A stretch of 10,709 bases of DNA from contig JABGOT010000126.1 of assembly GCA_018648985.1 (NCBI GenBank), positions 1-10,709 of the forward strand, written 5' to 3'. The DNA comes from Candidatus Ruthturnera sp. (GTDB lineage: Bacteria > Pseudomonadota > Gammaproteobacteria > PS1 > Pseudothioglobaceae). Of the stretch, positions 1 through 6,370 are shown in pieces. Positions within the stretch are counted from its first letter, which is position 1, and every line of letters begins with the position of its first letter. The translations under genes and the position numbers were made by a program. The notes below the pieces were generated by a model, which was not told the origin of the DNA, searched no databases, and was given only the letters and a program-made list of their open reading frames with translations.

Positions 1-2
1 CC

Positions 3-26
3 TAAGTACTCAACACCGAGTGCTAA
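3..26. repeat. CIRCE-like inverted repeat upstream of dgkA
   Basis: GAGTGCTAA (18-26) is exactly the right half of the CIRCE operator bound by HrcA. The left arm TAAGTACTC (3-11) matches the CIRCE left half at 7 of 9 bases. The spacer is 6 bases instead of the canonical 9. As RNA the arms form a stem of eight pairs (one G-U) with one mismatch and a loop of 6. It could belong to the end of an unseen upstream gene. Confidence 0.3.
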
Positions 27-52
27 TTTCATAAATCTCTAACCAACCCTAA

Positions 53-81
53 TTAATGTAAAATCAATTTAACTATTTTAT
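53..81 (+). promoter_or_regulatory. Weak candidate promoter for dgkA
   Basis: TTAATG (53-58) and TTTTAT (76-81) are spaced by 17 bases and match the sigma70 boxes at about 3 of 6 and 4 of 6. The spacing is ideal but the region is very AT-rich, so this is only a position where a promoter could sit ahead of the dgkA-birA run. Confidence 0.22.
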
Positions 82-99
82 ACGTTTGAAATGCAAAGC

Positions 100-456
100 A
101 TGAAAAATGAAGCAAAAGGATTGAGTCGAATCGCTAGCGCGTATAAATTCTCTATGCAGGGGTTAAAATCGTGCTATCAATCAGAGGCTGCTTTTAGGCA
201 AGAAATTTGGCTTAGTGTCATATTAATACCTTCAGTCTTTTGGCTTAGTGATTCGTCTATTGAGCAAGTGTTGCTAATCTTTCCAATTGCATTAGTTTTG
301 ATTGTTGAAGTTTTAAATTCAGCAATTGAATCGGTAGTTGATCGAATTGGTGATGAGTATCACTCACTTTCGGGCACAGCAAAAGATATGGGCTCTGCCG
401 CCGTCTGGTTATCATTAATGTTAGTGGTTGTTGTATGGTCGATTATTCTGATTTAA
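100..456 (+). CDS. dgkA: Diacylglycerol kinase DgkA (membrane, prokaryotic type)
   Basis: Integral inner-membrane kinase that phosphorylates diacylglycerol with ATP to phosphatidic acid, recycling the lipid released when membrane-derived glycans are made. The protein (118 aa from this start) aligns without gaps to E. coli DgkA through most of its length: EAAFRQE at 29-35, then VEVLNSAIE containing Glu70, Asn73 and Glu77, the metal and catalytic positions, then VVDRIG, and SGTAKDMGSAAV with Lys95 and Asp96. Three hydrophobic helices lie at about 37-50, 56-74 and 100-117. I chose the ATG at 100 over the in-frame ATG at 91 because it gives the same N-terminal length as the E. coli protein (G-hydrophobic-S/T-R-I begins at residue 7 in both). 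Neither ATG has a clear Shine-Dalgarno sequence. The 3' end overlaps birA by 22 bases, so the two are probably co-transcribed. Family identity is very secure; the start is fairly secure. Confidence 0.96.
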   Translation: MKNEAKGLSRIASAYKFSMQGLKSCYQSEAAFRQEIWLSVILIPSVFWLSDSSIEQVLLIFPIALVLIVEVLNSAIESVVDRIGDEYHSLSGTAKDMGSAAVWLSLMLVVVVWSIILI

Positions 457-1184
457 GGCTTATCGACAGTGTTGAATGCTTTGTTTTAGAGTCAACAACC
501 AGTACTAATGACTACCTGATTAAACTTCCTTTTTCTAAAGGCATTAAAGCCTGTATTGCGAGAGAGCAAACTGCTGGCAAGGGGCAGTATCAACGAACGT
601 GGCTGAGTAAAAAAGACAGCAGTGTATTGTTGTCATTGCGTTATCCATTCCCTATAGAAGTGGCATTAAACGGCCTAAGTTTAGCAATAGGTTTATCGGT
701 GATTAATACGCTAGAAGATGAATATCAAATTGAAGACCTAAAGCTTAAATGGCCAAACGATGTTTATTTCAAAGATCAAAAGCTTGCCGGCATTTTGATT
801 GAAAACACTGTGCAAAATAATATTCAGTCTGTTGTGATTGGCTTAGGATTAAATCATCAATTAGACGTAGATTTTACATGCGACACCCCATGGACCGATC
901 TATCAAATATTTGCTCAAACCCGCCTAGTTTAGTAGACGTACATGAAAAACTGATCAACAATTTATTAAAGTCTTGCCAGCGCTTTGAGCAACATGGATT
1001 TTCTGATTTTAAGCCTCAGTGGCATCAATATGATTATCTATTTGGCAAGCAGTTAGAGCTTGATTATCAAGACAACAAAACCATTGGCATTGCCAGCGGT
1101 ATTAATGAACAAGGCGCGTTACTGATTAAGTCAAACAACACCTTGATTGAAGCTTATAGCTCTGAACAAATTCATTTAATTTAG
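435..1184 (+). CDS. birA: Biotin--[acetyl-CoA-carboxylase] ligase, short form without HTH
   Basis: Biotin protein ligase: activates biotin with ATP to biotinyl-5'-AMP and transfers it to the lysine of the AccB carrier. The catalytic domain fills the 249 aa: substrate-binding STND at 23-26, the glycine-rich adenylate loop AGKGQYQRTW at 47-56, KWPND at 105-109, the KLAG lysine at 116, VIGLGLN at 134-140, then a small C-terminal SH3-like domain from about 205. E. coli BirA is about 320 aa and begins with a helix-turn-helix that represses the bio operon. That domain is absent here, so this looks like an enzyme without the repressor role. Oddity: the loop usually written GRGR-x-G-R is GKGQYQR here, so the position matching E. 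coli Arg118 is Gln51. The start lies inside the dgkA 3' end (22-base overlap) and is the only ATG that gives a full domain. The function is secure despite the loop variation. Confidence 0.95.
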   Translation: MVDYSDLRLIDSVECFVLESTTSTNDYLIKLPFSKGIKACIAREQTAGKGQYQRTWLSKKDSSVLLSLRYPFPIEVALNGLSLAIGLSVINTLEDEYQIEDLKLKWPNDVYFKDQKLAGILIENTVQNNIQSVVIGLGLNHQLDVDFTCDTPWTDLSNICSNPPSLVDVHEKLINNLLKSCQRFEQHGFSDFKPQWHQYDYLFGKQLELDYQDNKTIGIASGINEQGALLIKSNNTLIEAYSSEQIHLI

Positions 1185-1197
1185 GGTAAGATTAAAT
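1174..1197. repeat. AT-only inverted repeat across the birA stop
   Basis: Seven-base arms ATTTAAT (1174-1180) and ATTAAAT (1191-1197) are perfect inverted complements separated by 10 bases. The repeat spans the birA TAG and reaches into the 38-base gap before lptB. The stem is A/T only, so it would make a weak RNA hairpin, and no T-run follows. It could be a binding site for a dimeric regulator or simply chance in AT-rich DNA. Confidence 0.3.
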
Positions 1198-1222
1198 ACT
1201 CAAAATAACGCTCTATTGATTT

Positions 1223-1957
1223 ATGCAAGAAAACACATTAACCGTTCAAAATATTCGTAAAAAATATGCTCGACGTGAGGTTGTTAGCGATGTTTCTTTT
1301 GAAGTAAAAGCAGGTGAAATTGTTGGTTTGTTAGGGCCAAATGGCGCAGGTAAAACCACGTGTTTTTATATTGCTTGCGGTCTAGTAAGGGCAGGCAAAG
1401 GTCAGGTGTATATTGGAAATACCAAGGTAAGCAAATTACCGATGCATAAGCGTGCAAAACTAGGGTTGGGTTACTTGCCTCAAGAGCCTTCTATTTTCAG
1501 AAAATTGTCTGTTGAAGATAATATTATGGCGGTTTTGGAACTCAACAACCAGTTAGATAAAAAACAAAGAAAACACCGATTAGAAGAGTTGTTAGACGAA
1601 TTTAGTGTTGAGCACATTCGTCATATTGATGGCTTAAGTCTTTCAGGTGGCGAGCGCAGACGTGTGGAAATTGCCAGAGCGTTGGCAATGAACCCAAAAT
1701 TTGTATTGCTGGATGAGCCTTTTGCCGGCGTTGATCCAATTTCAGTGGGTGATATTCAACAAATTATTTACCATCTAAGAGACAAAGGCATTGGCGTGCT
1801 TATCACTGACCACAACTATCGTGAGATGCTAGACACTTGTGATCATTCTTACGTACTTCACGACGGGCGAATTATTGCTAAAGGCAATAAAGCAGAAATC
1901 TTATCTCATGAGGATGTTAAAAAAGTCTACTTAGGCGAATCACATAGTGAGCACTAA
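1223..1957 (+). CDS. lptB: LPS export ABC transporter ATP-binding protein LptB
   Basis: Cytoplasmic ATPase of the LptB2FG transporter, which extracts lipopolysaccharide from the inner membrane and pushes it along the LptC-LptA-LptD bridge. The 244 aa protein (E. coli 241) has Walker A GPNGAGKT at 38-45, the Q-loop in GYLPQEPSIFRKLSVEDN at 83-100, the signature LSGGERRRVE at 140-149, Walker B VLLDEPFAGVDP at 161-172 with catalytic Glu165, and the switch histidine His197 in ITDHN. The stretches YLPQE-SIFR-LSV and DEPFAGVDPIS are characteristic of LptB and separate it from LivF-type ATPases. The ATG is 38 bases after birA and has no obvious Shine-Dalgarno. Oddity: lptC, lptA and rpoN, the common neighbours, are not here; instead it overlaps tsaD by 11 bases. 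Identification is very secure. Confidence 0.97.
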   Translation: MQENTLTVQNIRKKYARREVVSDVSFEVKAGEIVGLLGPNGAGKTTCFYIACGLVRAGKGQVYIGNTKVSKLPMHKRAKLGLGYLPQEPSIFRKLSVEDNIMAVLELNNQLDKKQRKHRLEELLDEFSVEHIRHIDGLSLSGGERRRVEIARALAMNPKFVLLDEPFAGVDPISVGDIQQIIYHLRDKGIGVLITDHNYREMLDTCDHSYVLHDGRIIAKGNKAEILSHEDVKKVYLGESHSEH

Positions 1958-2969
1958 GCCGTTCATCACACTTGGTGTTGAAAGCTCTTGTGATGAAACC
2001 GGTATTGGGCTGTACTCATCAGATCAAGGCTTGATCGCCCATCAATTATTCTCACAGGTTGAAATGCATGCAGAATATGGCGGCGTGGTGCCAGAGCTAG
2101 CTTCACGTGATCACATTCAACGAACCATTCCTTTAATAAAGGCAGTCTTATCTGAGGCAAAGTTACAGCTTAGTGATGTTAGTAGCATTGCTTATACAGC
2201 TGGTCCGGGTTTAGCAGGGGCGTTGTTAGTGGGTTCATCCATTGCTAAAAGTTTGGCTTGGAGTCTTAATATTCCCGCCTTAGCAGTGCATCATATGGAA
2301 GGGCACTTGTTGGCGCCATTACTTGAAGAAACACAACCACAATTTCCATTTGTGGCGTTATTAGTTTCCGGTGGCCATACGATGTTAGTTGATGTTAAGA
2401 GCGTTGGTGATTATCAAATACTAGGTGAATCTTTAGATGATGCTGTGGGCGAAGCGTTTGACAAAACTGCCAAGATCTTAGGTTTGGGTTACCCAGGTGG
2501 CCCAGCGCTAGCAGCGTTAGCTGAACAAGGCGACGAGAATCAATTCAAATTCCCAAGGCCGATGACAGATCGTCCAGGCCTAGATTTTAGTTTTAGTGGT
2601 TTAAAGACATTTGCACGCAACACCTTTGCCAAGCATCCAGAGCAAAAGGCCGACATTGCCAAAGCCTTTGAAGTGGCAGCTACACAAACTTTGATGATCA
2701 AGTGTAGACGTGCATTAGAAAAAACCAAATATTCTACCTTGGTGGTAGCAGGTGGTGTGAGCGCCAATCAATCGCTACGCCAGGTTTTAAATAAAATGGG
2801 CAAAAAGCTAGACACCGAAGTGTTTTACCCTAGACAAGAATTTTGTACTGATAACGGCGCAATGATCGCTCTTGCTGGGCATTTAAGGTTAACCAAAGGG
2901 CAAGTTTCAGTTGGTAATGAAATCACCGTCAAGCCCAGATGGAGTCTTGAGGAATTAGAAGCCGTATGA
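1947..2969 (+). CDS. tsaD: tRNA t6A37 threonylcarbamoyltransferase subunit TsaD
   Basis: Catalytic subunit (Kae1/YgjD family, ASKHA fold) that, with TsaB and TsaE, transfers the threonylcarbamoyl group made by TsaC to A37 of tRNAs reading ANN codons. The 340 aa match the family length (E. coli 337). Visible motifs: GVESSCDETG at 10-19, YGGVVPELASRDH at 44-56, the metal-binding H-x3-H (His116 and His120 in HHMEGH), SGGHT at 141-145, FDKTAKILGLGYPGG at 171-185, DFSFSGLKT at 213-221, AGGVSAN at 268-274, and the metal ligand Asp302 in CTDNGAMIA. The start is GTG at 1947, giving an 11-base overlap with lptB; no ATG lies near the family start, and residue 9 onward is the conserved beginning. The start is probably reached by translational coupling from lptB. 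The 3' end overlaps comM by 4 bases. Confidence 0.97.
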   Translation: MSTKPFITLGVESSCDETGIGLYSSDQGLIAHQLFSQVEMHAEYGGVVPELASRDHIQRTIPLIKAVLSEAKLQLSDVSSIAYTAGPGLAGALLVGSSIAKSLAWSLNIPALAVHHMEGHLLAPLLEETQPQFPFVALLVSGGHTMLVDVKSVGDYQILGESLDDAVGEAFDKTAKILGLGYPGGPALAALAEQGDENQFKFPRPMTDRPGLDFSFSGLKTFARNTFAKHPEQKADIAKAFEVAATQTLMIKCRRALEKTKYSTLVVAGGVSANQSLRQVLNKMGKKLDTEVFYPRQEFCTDNGAMIALAGHLRLTKGQVSVGNEITVKPRWSLEELEAV

Positions 2970-4474
2970 GTCAGTTAGCTAAAGTTTTTACCCGAGCATC
3001 CACCGGTATGGACGCCCCTTTGGTAACGATCGAGGTGCATATTTCAGGCGGCCTACCAAGTTTTGCGATTGTTGGTTTACCAGAGGGTGCGGTTAAAGAA
3101 TCTAAAGATCGTGTGCGAAGCGCACTAATGAACTCGCAGTTTAAATTTCCCAACCAGCGAATTACCGTGAGCTTGGCGCCAGCGAACTTGCCTAAAAGCG
3201 GAGGTCGTTATGATTTACCAATTGCCCTAGGTTTGTTAATTGCATCAGGCCAACTTAAGGCAAAACTCGATATTGCCAAGTTTGAATTTTTTGGTGAGCT
3301 GGGTCTTGATGGCCTGCTCCGACCAACAGAAGGTTTGTTGCCCGCCATTGTTGAAGCGACAAATAATCAGCATTCTGTTGTTATCCCAAAAGAAAATTAC
3401 GACCAAGGTGCGCTGGTTGAAAATGCATCGATTTATCCAAGCCAGCATTTATTAGAAGTTTGTGGATTTTTGCAAGGCGTCTCCAAGATAAATAAACCCG
3501 ATATTAGTGCGCATAAAACTGCCTCATATGATAAAGATTTCTCCCAGGTTAAAGGACAATATCATGCCAAACGTGCATTGGAAATTGCTGCCGCTGGTGG
3601 GCATAATATCTTGCTGATTGGTCCGCCAGGTTCTGGAAAAACCATGCTTTCAGAAAGGCTGCCATCGATTATGCCACCACTGACTACTGATAAAGCATTA
3701 GAGCGTGCTTCAATTTATTCTGTTGCAAACAAACCACTGAGCTTGAATGATTTGCAAACTCGACCTTTTAGATCGCCTCATCATTCTTCATCTGCAGTTG
3801 CGCTAGTAGGTGGTGGCGCCAATCCGAAACCAGGTGAAATATCATTGGCACACGAAGGTGTATTATTTTTAGATGAGTTGCCCGAGTTTCCTCGTAATGT
3901 TTTAGAAGTGTTAAGACAACCCCTAGAAAATGGTGAAGTGCATTTGTCTCGTGCGGCGCAACAAACCACATTTCCTGCTAATTTTCAGTTGGTTGGTGCA
4001 ATGAACCCTTGCCCTTGTGGGCACTTTGGTGATGGCACGGCCAAATGTCACTGTACTGAAGACCAGGTTGATAAATATCATTCAAAGATATCAGGCCCAC
4101 TGCTAGACCGTATTGACATGGTGTTGGACGTACCGCCCTTGCCCAAAGAATTGTTGTTGAGCCAATCTCAAGAGAAGATTGAAAATAGTGAAACCATACG
4201 CGATAGAGTGCTAAGTGCTTATAATAGGCAACTGAACAGACAGGGCAAGTCGAATGACTTACTCACGCCTGATGAAGTAGAAAAAATGGTACCGTTAGAT
4301 AAAGAAAATACGCAGTTACTAGAAGCTGTAATTGATAAATTACAGCTTTCAGCGCGCGCTTATCATCGAATACTTAAAGTCGCTAGAACCATTGCTGATA
4401 TTGATAGCAGTGAGACAGTCGATAAACAACATTTAATTGAAGCTATCGGTTATCGCCGCAACAACAACGCATAA
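2966..4474 (+). CDS. comM: YifB/ComM family AAA+ Mg-chelatase-like ATPase
   Basis: ComM is a hexameric AAA+ helicase that drives branch migration of donor DNA during natural transformation; E. coli YifB is the homologue. The 502 aa (E. coli 506) show an N-terminal ChlI-like domain at about 1-165 (FAIVGLPEGAVKESKDRVR at 33-51, SLAPANLPK at 69-77, RYDLPIALG at 81-89), Walker A GPPGSGKT at 219-226, FRSPHHSSS at 268-276, Walker B VLFLDELPEF at 299-308, a cysteine group at NPCPCG (347-352) and CHC (361-363), the arginine-finger stretch LLDRID at 379-384, and the C-terminal LSARAYHRILKVARTIAD at 461-478. The ATG at 2966 overlaps the tsaD stop as ATGA; AGGAA at 2950-2954 is a weak, distant ribosome site. 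The gene is widespread even outside species known to be competent, so it does not prove transformation here. A striking hairpin lies in its 3' portion at 4323-4348. Confidence 0.95.
   Translation: MSQLAKVFTRASTGMDAPLVTIEVHISGGLPSFAIVGLPEGAVKESKDRVRSALMNSQFKFPNQRITVSLAPANLPKSGGRYDLPIALGLLIASGQLKAKLDIAKFEFFGELGLDGLLRPTEGLLPAIVEATNNQHSVVIPKENYDQGALVENASIYPSQHLLEVCGFLQGVSKINKPDISAHKTASYDKDFSQVKGQYHAKRALEIAAAGGHNILLIGPPGSGKTMLSERLPSIMPPLTTDKALERASIYSVANKPLSLNDLQTRPFRSPHHSSSAVALVGGGANPKPGEISLAHEGVLFLDELPEFPRNVLEVLRQPLENGEVHLSRAAQQTTFPANFQLVGAMNPCPCGHFGDGTAKCHCTEDQVDKYHSKISGPLLDRIDMVLDVPPLPKELLLSQSQEKIENSETIRDRVLSAYNRQLNRQGKSNDLLTPDEVEKMVPLDKENTQLLEAVIDKLQLSARAYHRILKVARTIADIDSSETVDKQHLIEAIGYRRNNNA
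4323..4348. repeat. Perfect 11-bp inverted repeat (hairpin) inside comM
   Basis: The arms AAGCTGTAATT (4323-4333) and AATTACAGCTT (4338-4348) are exact inverted complements around the loop GATA (4334-4337). Beyond them come a G-T wobble, one mismatch and two more pairs (CT on the left, AG on the right). The element codes for part of the comM C-terminal domain (EAVIDKLQL), just before the conserved LSARAYHR. No T-run follows on the + strand. It is the strongest short hairpin I found in any coding region of the window. Function unknown. Confidence 0.6.
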
Positions 4475-4478
4475 AAAT

Positions 4479-5210
4479 ATGATTATTATTCCCGCAATTG
4501 ATTTAAAAGATGGCCAGTGTGTACGCCTAAGACAAGGCTTGATGGATGACACTACCGTGTTTTCTGACAATCCAGCTGAGATGGCAGCCCAGTGGGTTAA
4601 CCAAGGCGCAAAACGTTTGCACTTGGTAGACCTTAACGGTGCTTTTGAAGGCAAACCAATCAACGCCACCAGCGTAACCGAGATCACTAAAGAATTTCCA
4701 GACTTGCCAGTGCAAATTGGCGGTGGTATTCGCAATATGGATATTGCCAATACTTATGTTGAGGCCGGTATTAGTTATCTCATTATCGGCACTATGGCAG
4801 TGACACATCCTGAGTTTGTCTCAGAATTGTGTCGCGAGTTCCCTGGAAAGATTATTGTAGGCTTAGATGCTAATAATGGCTTGGTTGCTACTGAAGGCTG
4901 GGCCAAACAAACTGATTTACACGTAGTAGATCTGTCTAAGAAATTTGAGCAAGACGGCGTAAGCTCTATTGTTTATACCGACATTGCTAGAGACGGCATG
5001 ATGCAAGGCGTGAATGTAGAAGCCACGGCTGATTTAGCTAAGCAAACCTCAATCCCTATTATTGCTTCAGGCGGTATTACTAATATGGATGATATTACCA
5101 ATTTATTGGTCGAGGCACATCACGGCATCACCGGTGCGATTACTGGCCGTGCTATTTATGAAGGTACGTTAGACTTTGCTAAGGCACAACAGCTCTGCGA
5201 TGCTAGTTGA
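4479..5210 (+). CDS. hisA: Phosphoribosylformimino-5-aminoimidazole carboxamide ribotide isomerase
   Basis: HisA catalyses the fourth step of histidine synthesis, the Amadori isomerisation of ProFAR to PRFAR, in the cytoplasm with a (beta/alpha)8 barrel. The 243 aa (E. coli 245) begin MIIIPAIDLKDGQCVRL with the catalytic Asp8, then LHLVDLNGA at 47-55, the first phosphate-binding stretch VQIGGGIR at 78-85, IIGTMAV at 102-108, GLDANNG at 128-134 with the second catalytic Asp130, YTDIARDG at 166-173, and the second phosphate-binding stretch IASGGI at 195-200 with TGRAIYEG at 222-229. The ATG at 4479, 4 bases after the comM stop, is chosen over an in-frame ATG at 4437 because MIIIPAIDL is the family's exact start. 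GLVATEGW matches HisA rather than HisF. No other his gene is in the window, so the pathway is scattered or its nearest members lie elsewhere. Confidence 0.96.
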   Translation: MIIIPAIDLKDGQCVRLRQGLMDDTTVFSDNPAEMAAQWVNQGAKRLHLVDLNGAFEGKPINATSVTEITKEFPDLPVQIGGGIRNMDIANTYVEAGISYLIIGTMAVTHPEFVSELCREFPGKIIVGLDANNGLVATEGWAKQTDLHVVDLSKKFEQDGVSSIVYTDIARDGMMQGVNVEATADLAKQTSIPIIASGGITNMDDITNLLVEAHHGITGAITGRAIYEGTLDFAKAQQLCDAS

Positions 5211-5496
5211 AGTCGCTTACGCACTTGAAAAAAAACAAACACTACTTGCTTTAGAGGTAGATGAAGGCACAACGCTTAAACAAGCGATTGAGCTGTCTGG
5301 CATTATCGACACTTATCCTCAAATCAATTTAACCAAAGACAAAACCGGAATTTTTGGAAAAATTGCCAAACTAGATACTGTATTACGTGAAAAAGACCGT
5401 GTAGAAATTTACCGACCGCTAATTGCCGACCCAAAACAAGTACGCAAAGAGCGTGCCGCAAAGGGAAAAGTTATGCGTAGTGGTAAAAAAACCTGA
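5200..5496 (+). CDS. rnfH: RnfH family ubiquitin-like protein
   Basis: Small cytoplasmic protein with a beta-grasp (ubiquitin/ThiS-like) fold, named from the Rnf electron-transport cluster of Rhodobacter; its biochemical role is unsettled. In E. coli the homologue is yfjF (ratB) beside ratA. The 98 aa start VEVAYALEKKQTLLALEV at residue 3 and carry the family signature TGIFGKIAKLDTVLREKDRVEIYRPL in two adjoining pieces (49-60 and 61-74), followed by IADPKQVRKERAAK and a basic tail. The ATG at 5200 gives the usual family start and overlaps hisA by 11 bases; an in-frame ATG at 5176 would add eight residues with no family counterpart. There is no clear Shine-Dalgarno, so translation may be coupled to hisA. 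Neither rnfABCDGE nor ratA/smpB is in the window, so the context gives no hint of a partner. Confidence 0.92.
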   Translation: MLVEVAYALEKKQTLLALEVDEGTTLKQAIELSGIIDTYPQINLTKDKTGIFGKIAKLDTVLREKDRVEIYRPLIADPKQVRKERAAKGKVMRSGKKT

Positions 5497-5509
5497 TTTT
5501 TGGTACAAT
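5481..5509 (+). promoter_or_regulatory. Candidate extended -10 promoter for the corC operon
   Basis: TACAAT at 5504-5509 (5 of 6 to the sigma70 -10) is preceded by TGG, forming an extended -10 TGN-TACAAT. A poor -35 (TGGTAA, 5481-5486, 3 of 6) lies 17 bases upstream inside rnfH, which is usual for extended -10 promoters. Transcription would start near 5516 and leave an AT-rich leader of about 20 bases before corC. It falls in the only clear break between the first and second gene runs. Confidence 0.5.
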
Positions 5510-5536
5510 AGCGACCTAATAATTAATTAATATTAA

Positions 5537-6370
5537 ATGAACGAAGAACAACCTCCCTCGACATTGTCTTTTTTACAAAGATTAAAAAAACAATTTTTCC
5601 ATTCCCCAATCAATTCTAGCGACGAACTACTGCGGGCTTTAAAAGAGTCTGAAGAGAATCATATCGTTGATTCGCATTCTCGATCTCTGATTGAAGGCAC
5701 CATGCAACTTGAAAACTTAGAAGTGCGTGATGTCATGGTGCCAAAAACCAAAATGGTACTGATTCAGCACGATATTTCAACCAAAGATTTGCTAGCAGTT
5801 ATGGTGAAATCTGCCCATTCAAGATTCCCTGTATTAAACGCAAAAGAAGACAAAGTACAAGGCGTTATTTTGGCAAAAGACTTGCTTAGTCATTTGGTTA
5901 GTAATCAGAAAAAAGAATTTAGCTATAAGGAATATCTGCGTCCTGCTATCTTGGTGCCAGAGAGTAAAACCTTGGGTGCATTACTGCGAGATTTCCAACA
6001 AAAGCGCTCACACATGGCGATTGTGATGGATGAATATGGCGAGATTGCCGGCTTGGTGACACTCGAAGATGTACTTGAGCAAATCGTAGGTGAGATTGAA
6101 GATGAGCACGATTTCGAAGAAGACAATATTATTGATTTTGGCGAGGGTCGTTATTTACTTAAGGCCAATACACCGCTAGAAGAATTTAATGAATTTTTTG
6201 ACGTCTCACTTGAAGTTGGCGATGTAGATACCGTTGCTGGTTTTGTGGTTTCTGGCTTTACTTATTTACCAGAGCAGATGGATGATATCGATCTACAAGG
6301 CTTTAATTTTAAAGTGTTAAAAACCGATTCCAGACGACTACATTTATTGGAAGTCACTAAAATTCAATGA
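5537..6370 (+). CDS. corC: CorC/HlyC family CBS-domain protein
   Basis: Soluble member of the CorC/HlyC family, annotated from Salmonella work as a magnesium and cobalt efflux protein; in E. coli (YbeX) it is also linked to ribosome and RNA metabolism. The 277 aa (E. coli 292) hold a short N-terminal helix-rich region, RDVMVPK at 64-70 opening the first CBS domain (about 65-122), a second CBS domain (about 132-190) with the signature EYGEIAGLVTLEDVLEQIVG at 166-185 followed by EIEDEHD, and the C-terminal CorC_HlyC domain (about 200-276) with GDVDTVAGFVV at 228-238. No DUF21 membrane domain precedes it, so it is the cytoplasmic YbeX-type form. The usual neighbours ybeZ, ybeY and lnt are absent. 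The ATG follows an AT-rich leader without a Shine-Dalgarno; the stop overlaps the next gene as ATGA, indicating translational coupling. Confidence 0.94.
   Translation: MNEEQPPSTLSFLQRLKKQFFHSPINSSDELLRALKESEENHIVDSHSRSLIEGTMQLENLEVRDVMVPKTKMVLIQHDISTKDLLAVMVKSAHSRFPVLNAKEDKVQGVILAKDLLSHLVSNQKKEFSYKEYLRPAILVPESKTLGALLRDFQQKRSHMAIVMDEYGEIAGLVTLEDVLEQIVGEIEDEHDFEEDNIIDFGEGRYLLKANTPLEEFNEFFDVSLEVGDVDTVAGFVVSGFTYLPEQMDDIDLQGFNFKVLKTDSRRLHLLEVTKIQ

Noticed and set aside
91..99. An upstream in-frame ATG adding three residues to DgkA
   Set aside because: Starting at 100 gives an N-terminus that aligns without gaps to E. coli DgkA; neither ATG has a ribosome site, so 91 cannot be excluded outright.
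2022..2036. 15-base palindrome GATCAAG-G-CTTGATC in tsaD
   Set aside because: Seven-base arms of this kind are expected about once in a window this long, and it encodes ordinary TsaD residues.
3768..3971. Two open frames on the - strand opposite comM
   Set aside because: They are antisense shadows of a well-conserved AAA+ domain with no recognisable protein features.
4437..4478. Longer hisA start inside comM
   Set aside because: HisA proteins begin at MIIIPAIDL, which is encoded from 4479; the 14 extra residues resemble nothing in the family.
4732..4747. Palindrome GCAATAT-GG-ATATTGC in hisA
   Set aside because: Short, within conserved coding sequence and about as frequent as chance predicts.
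5176..5199. Longer rnfH start inside hisA
   Set aside because: The extra eight residues precede the conserved VEVAYAL start of the family.
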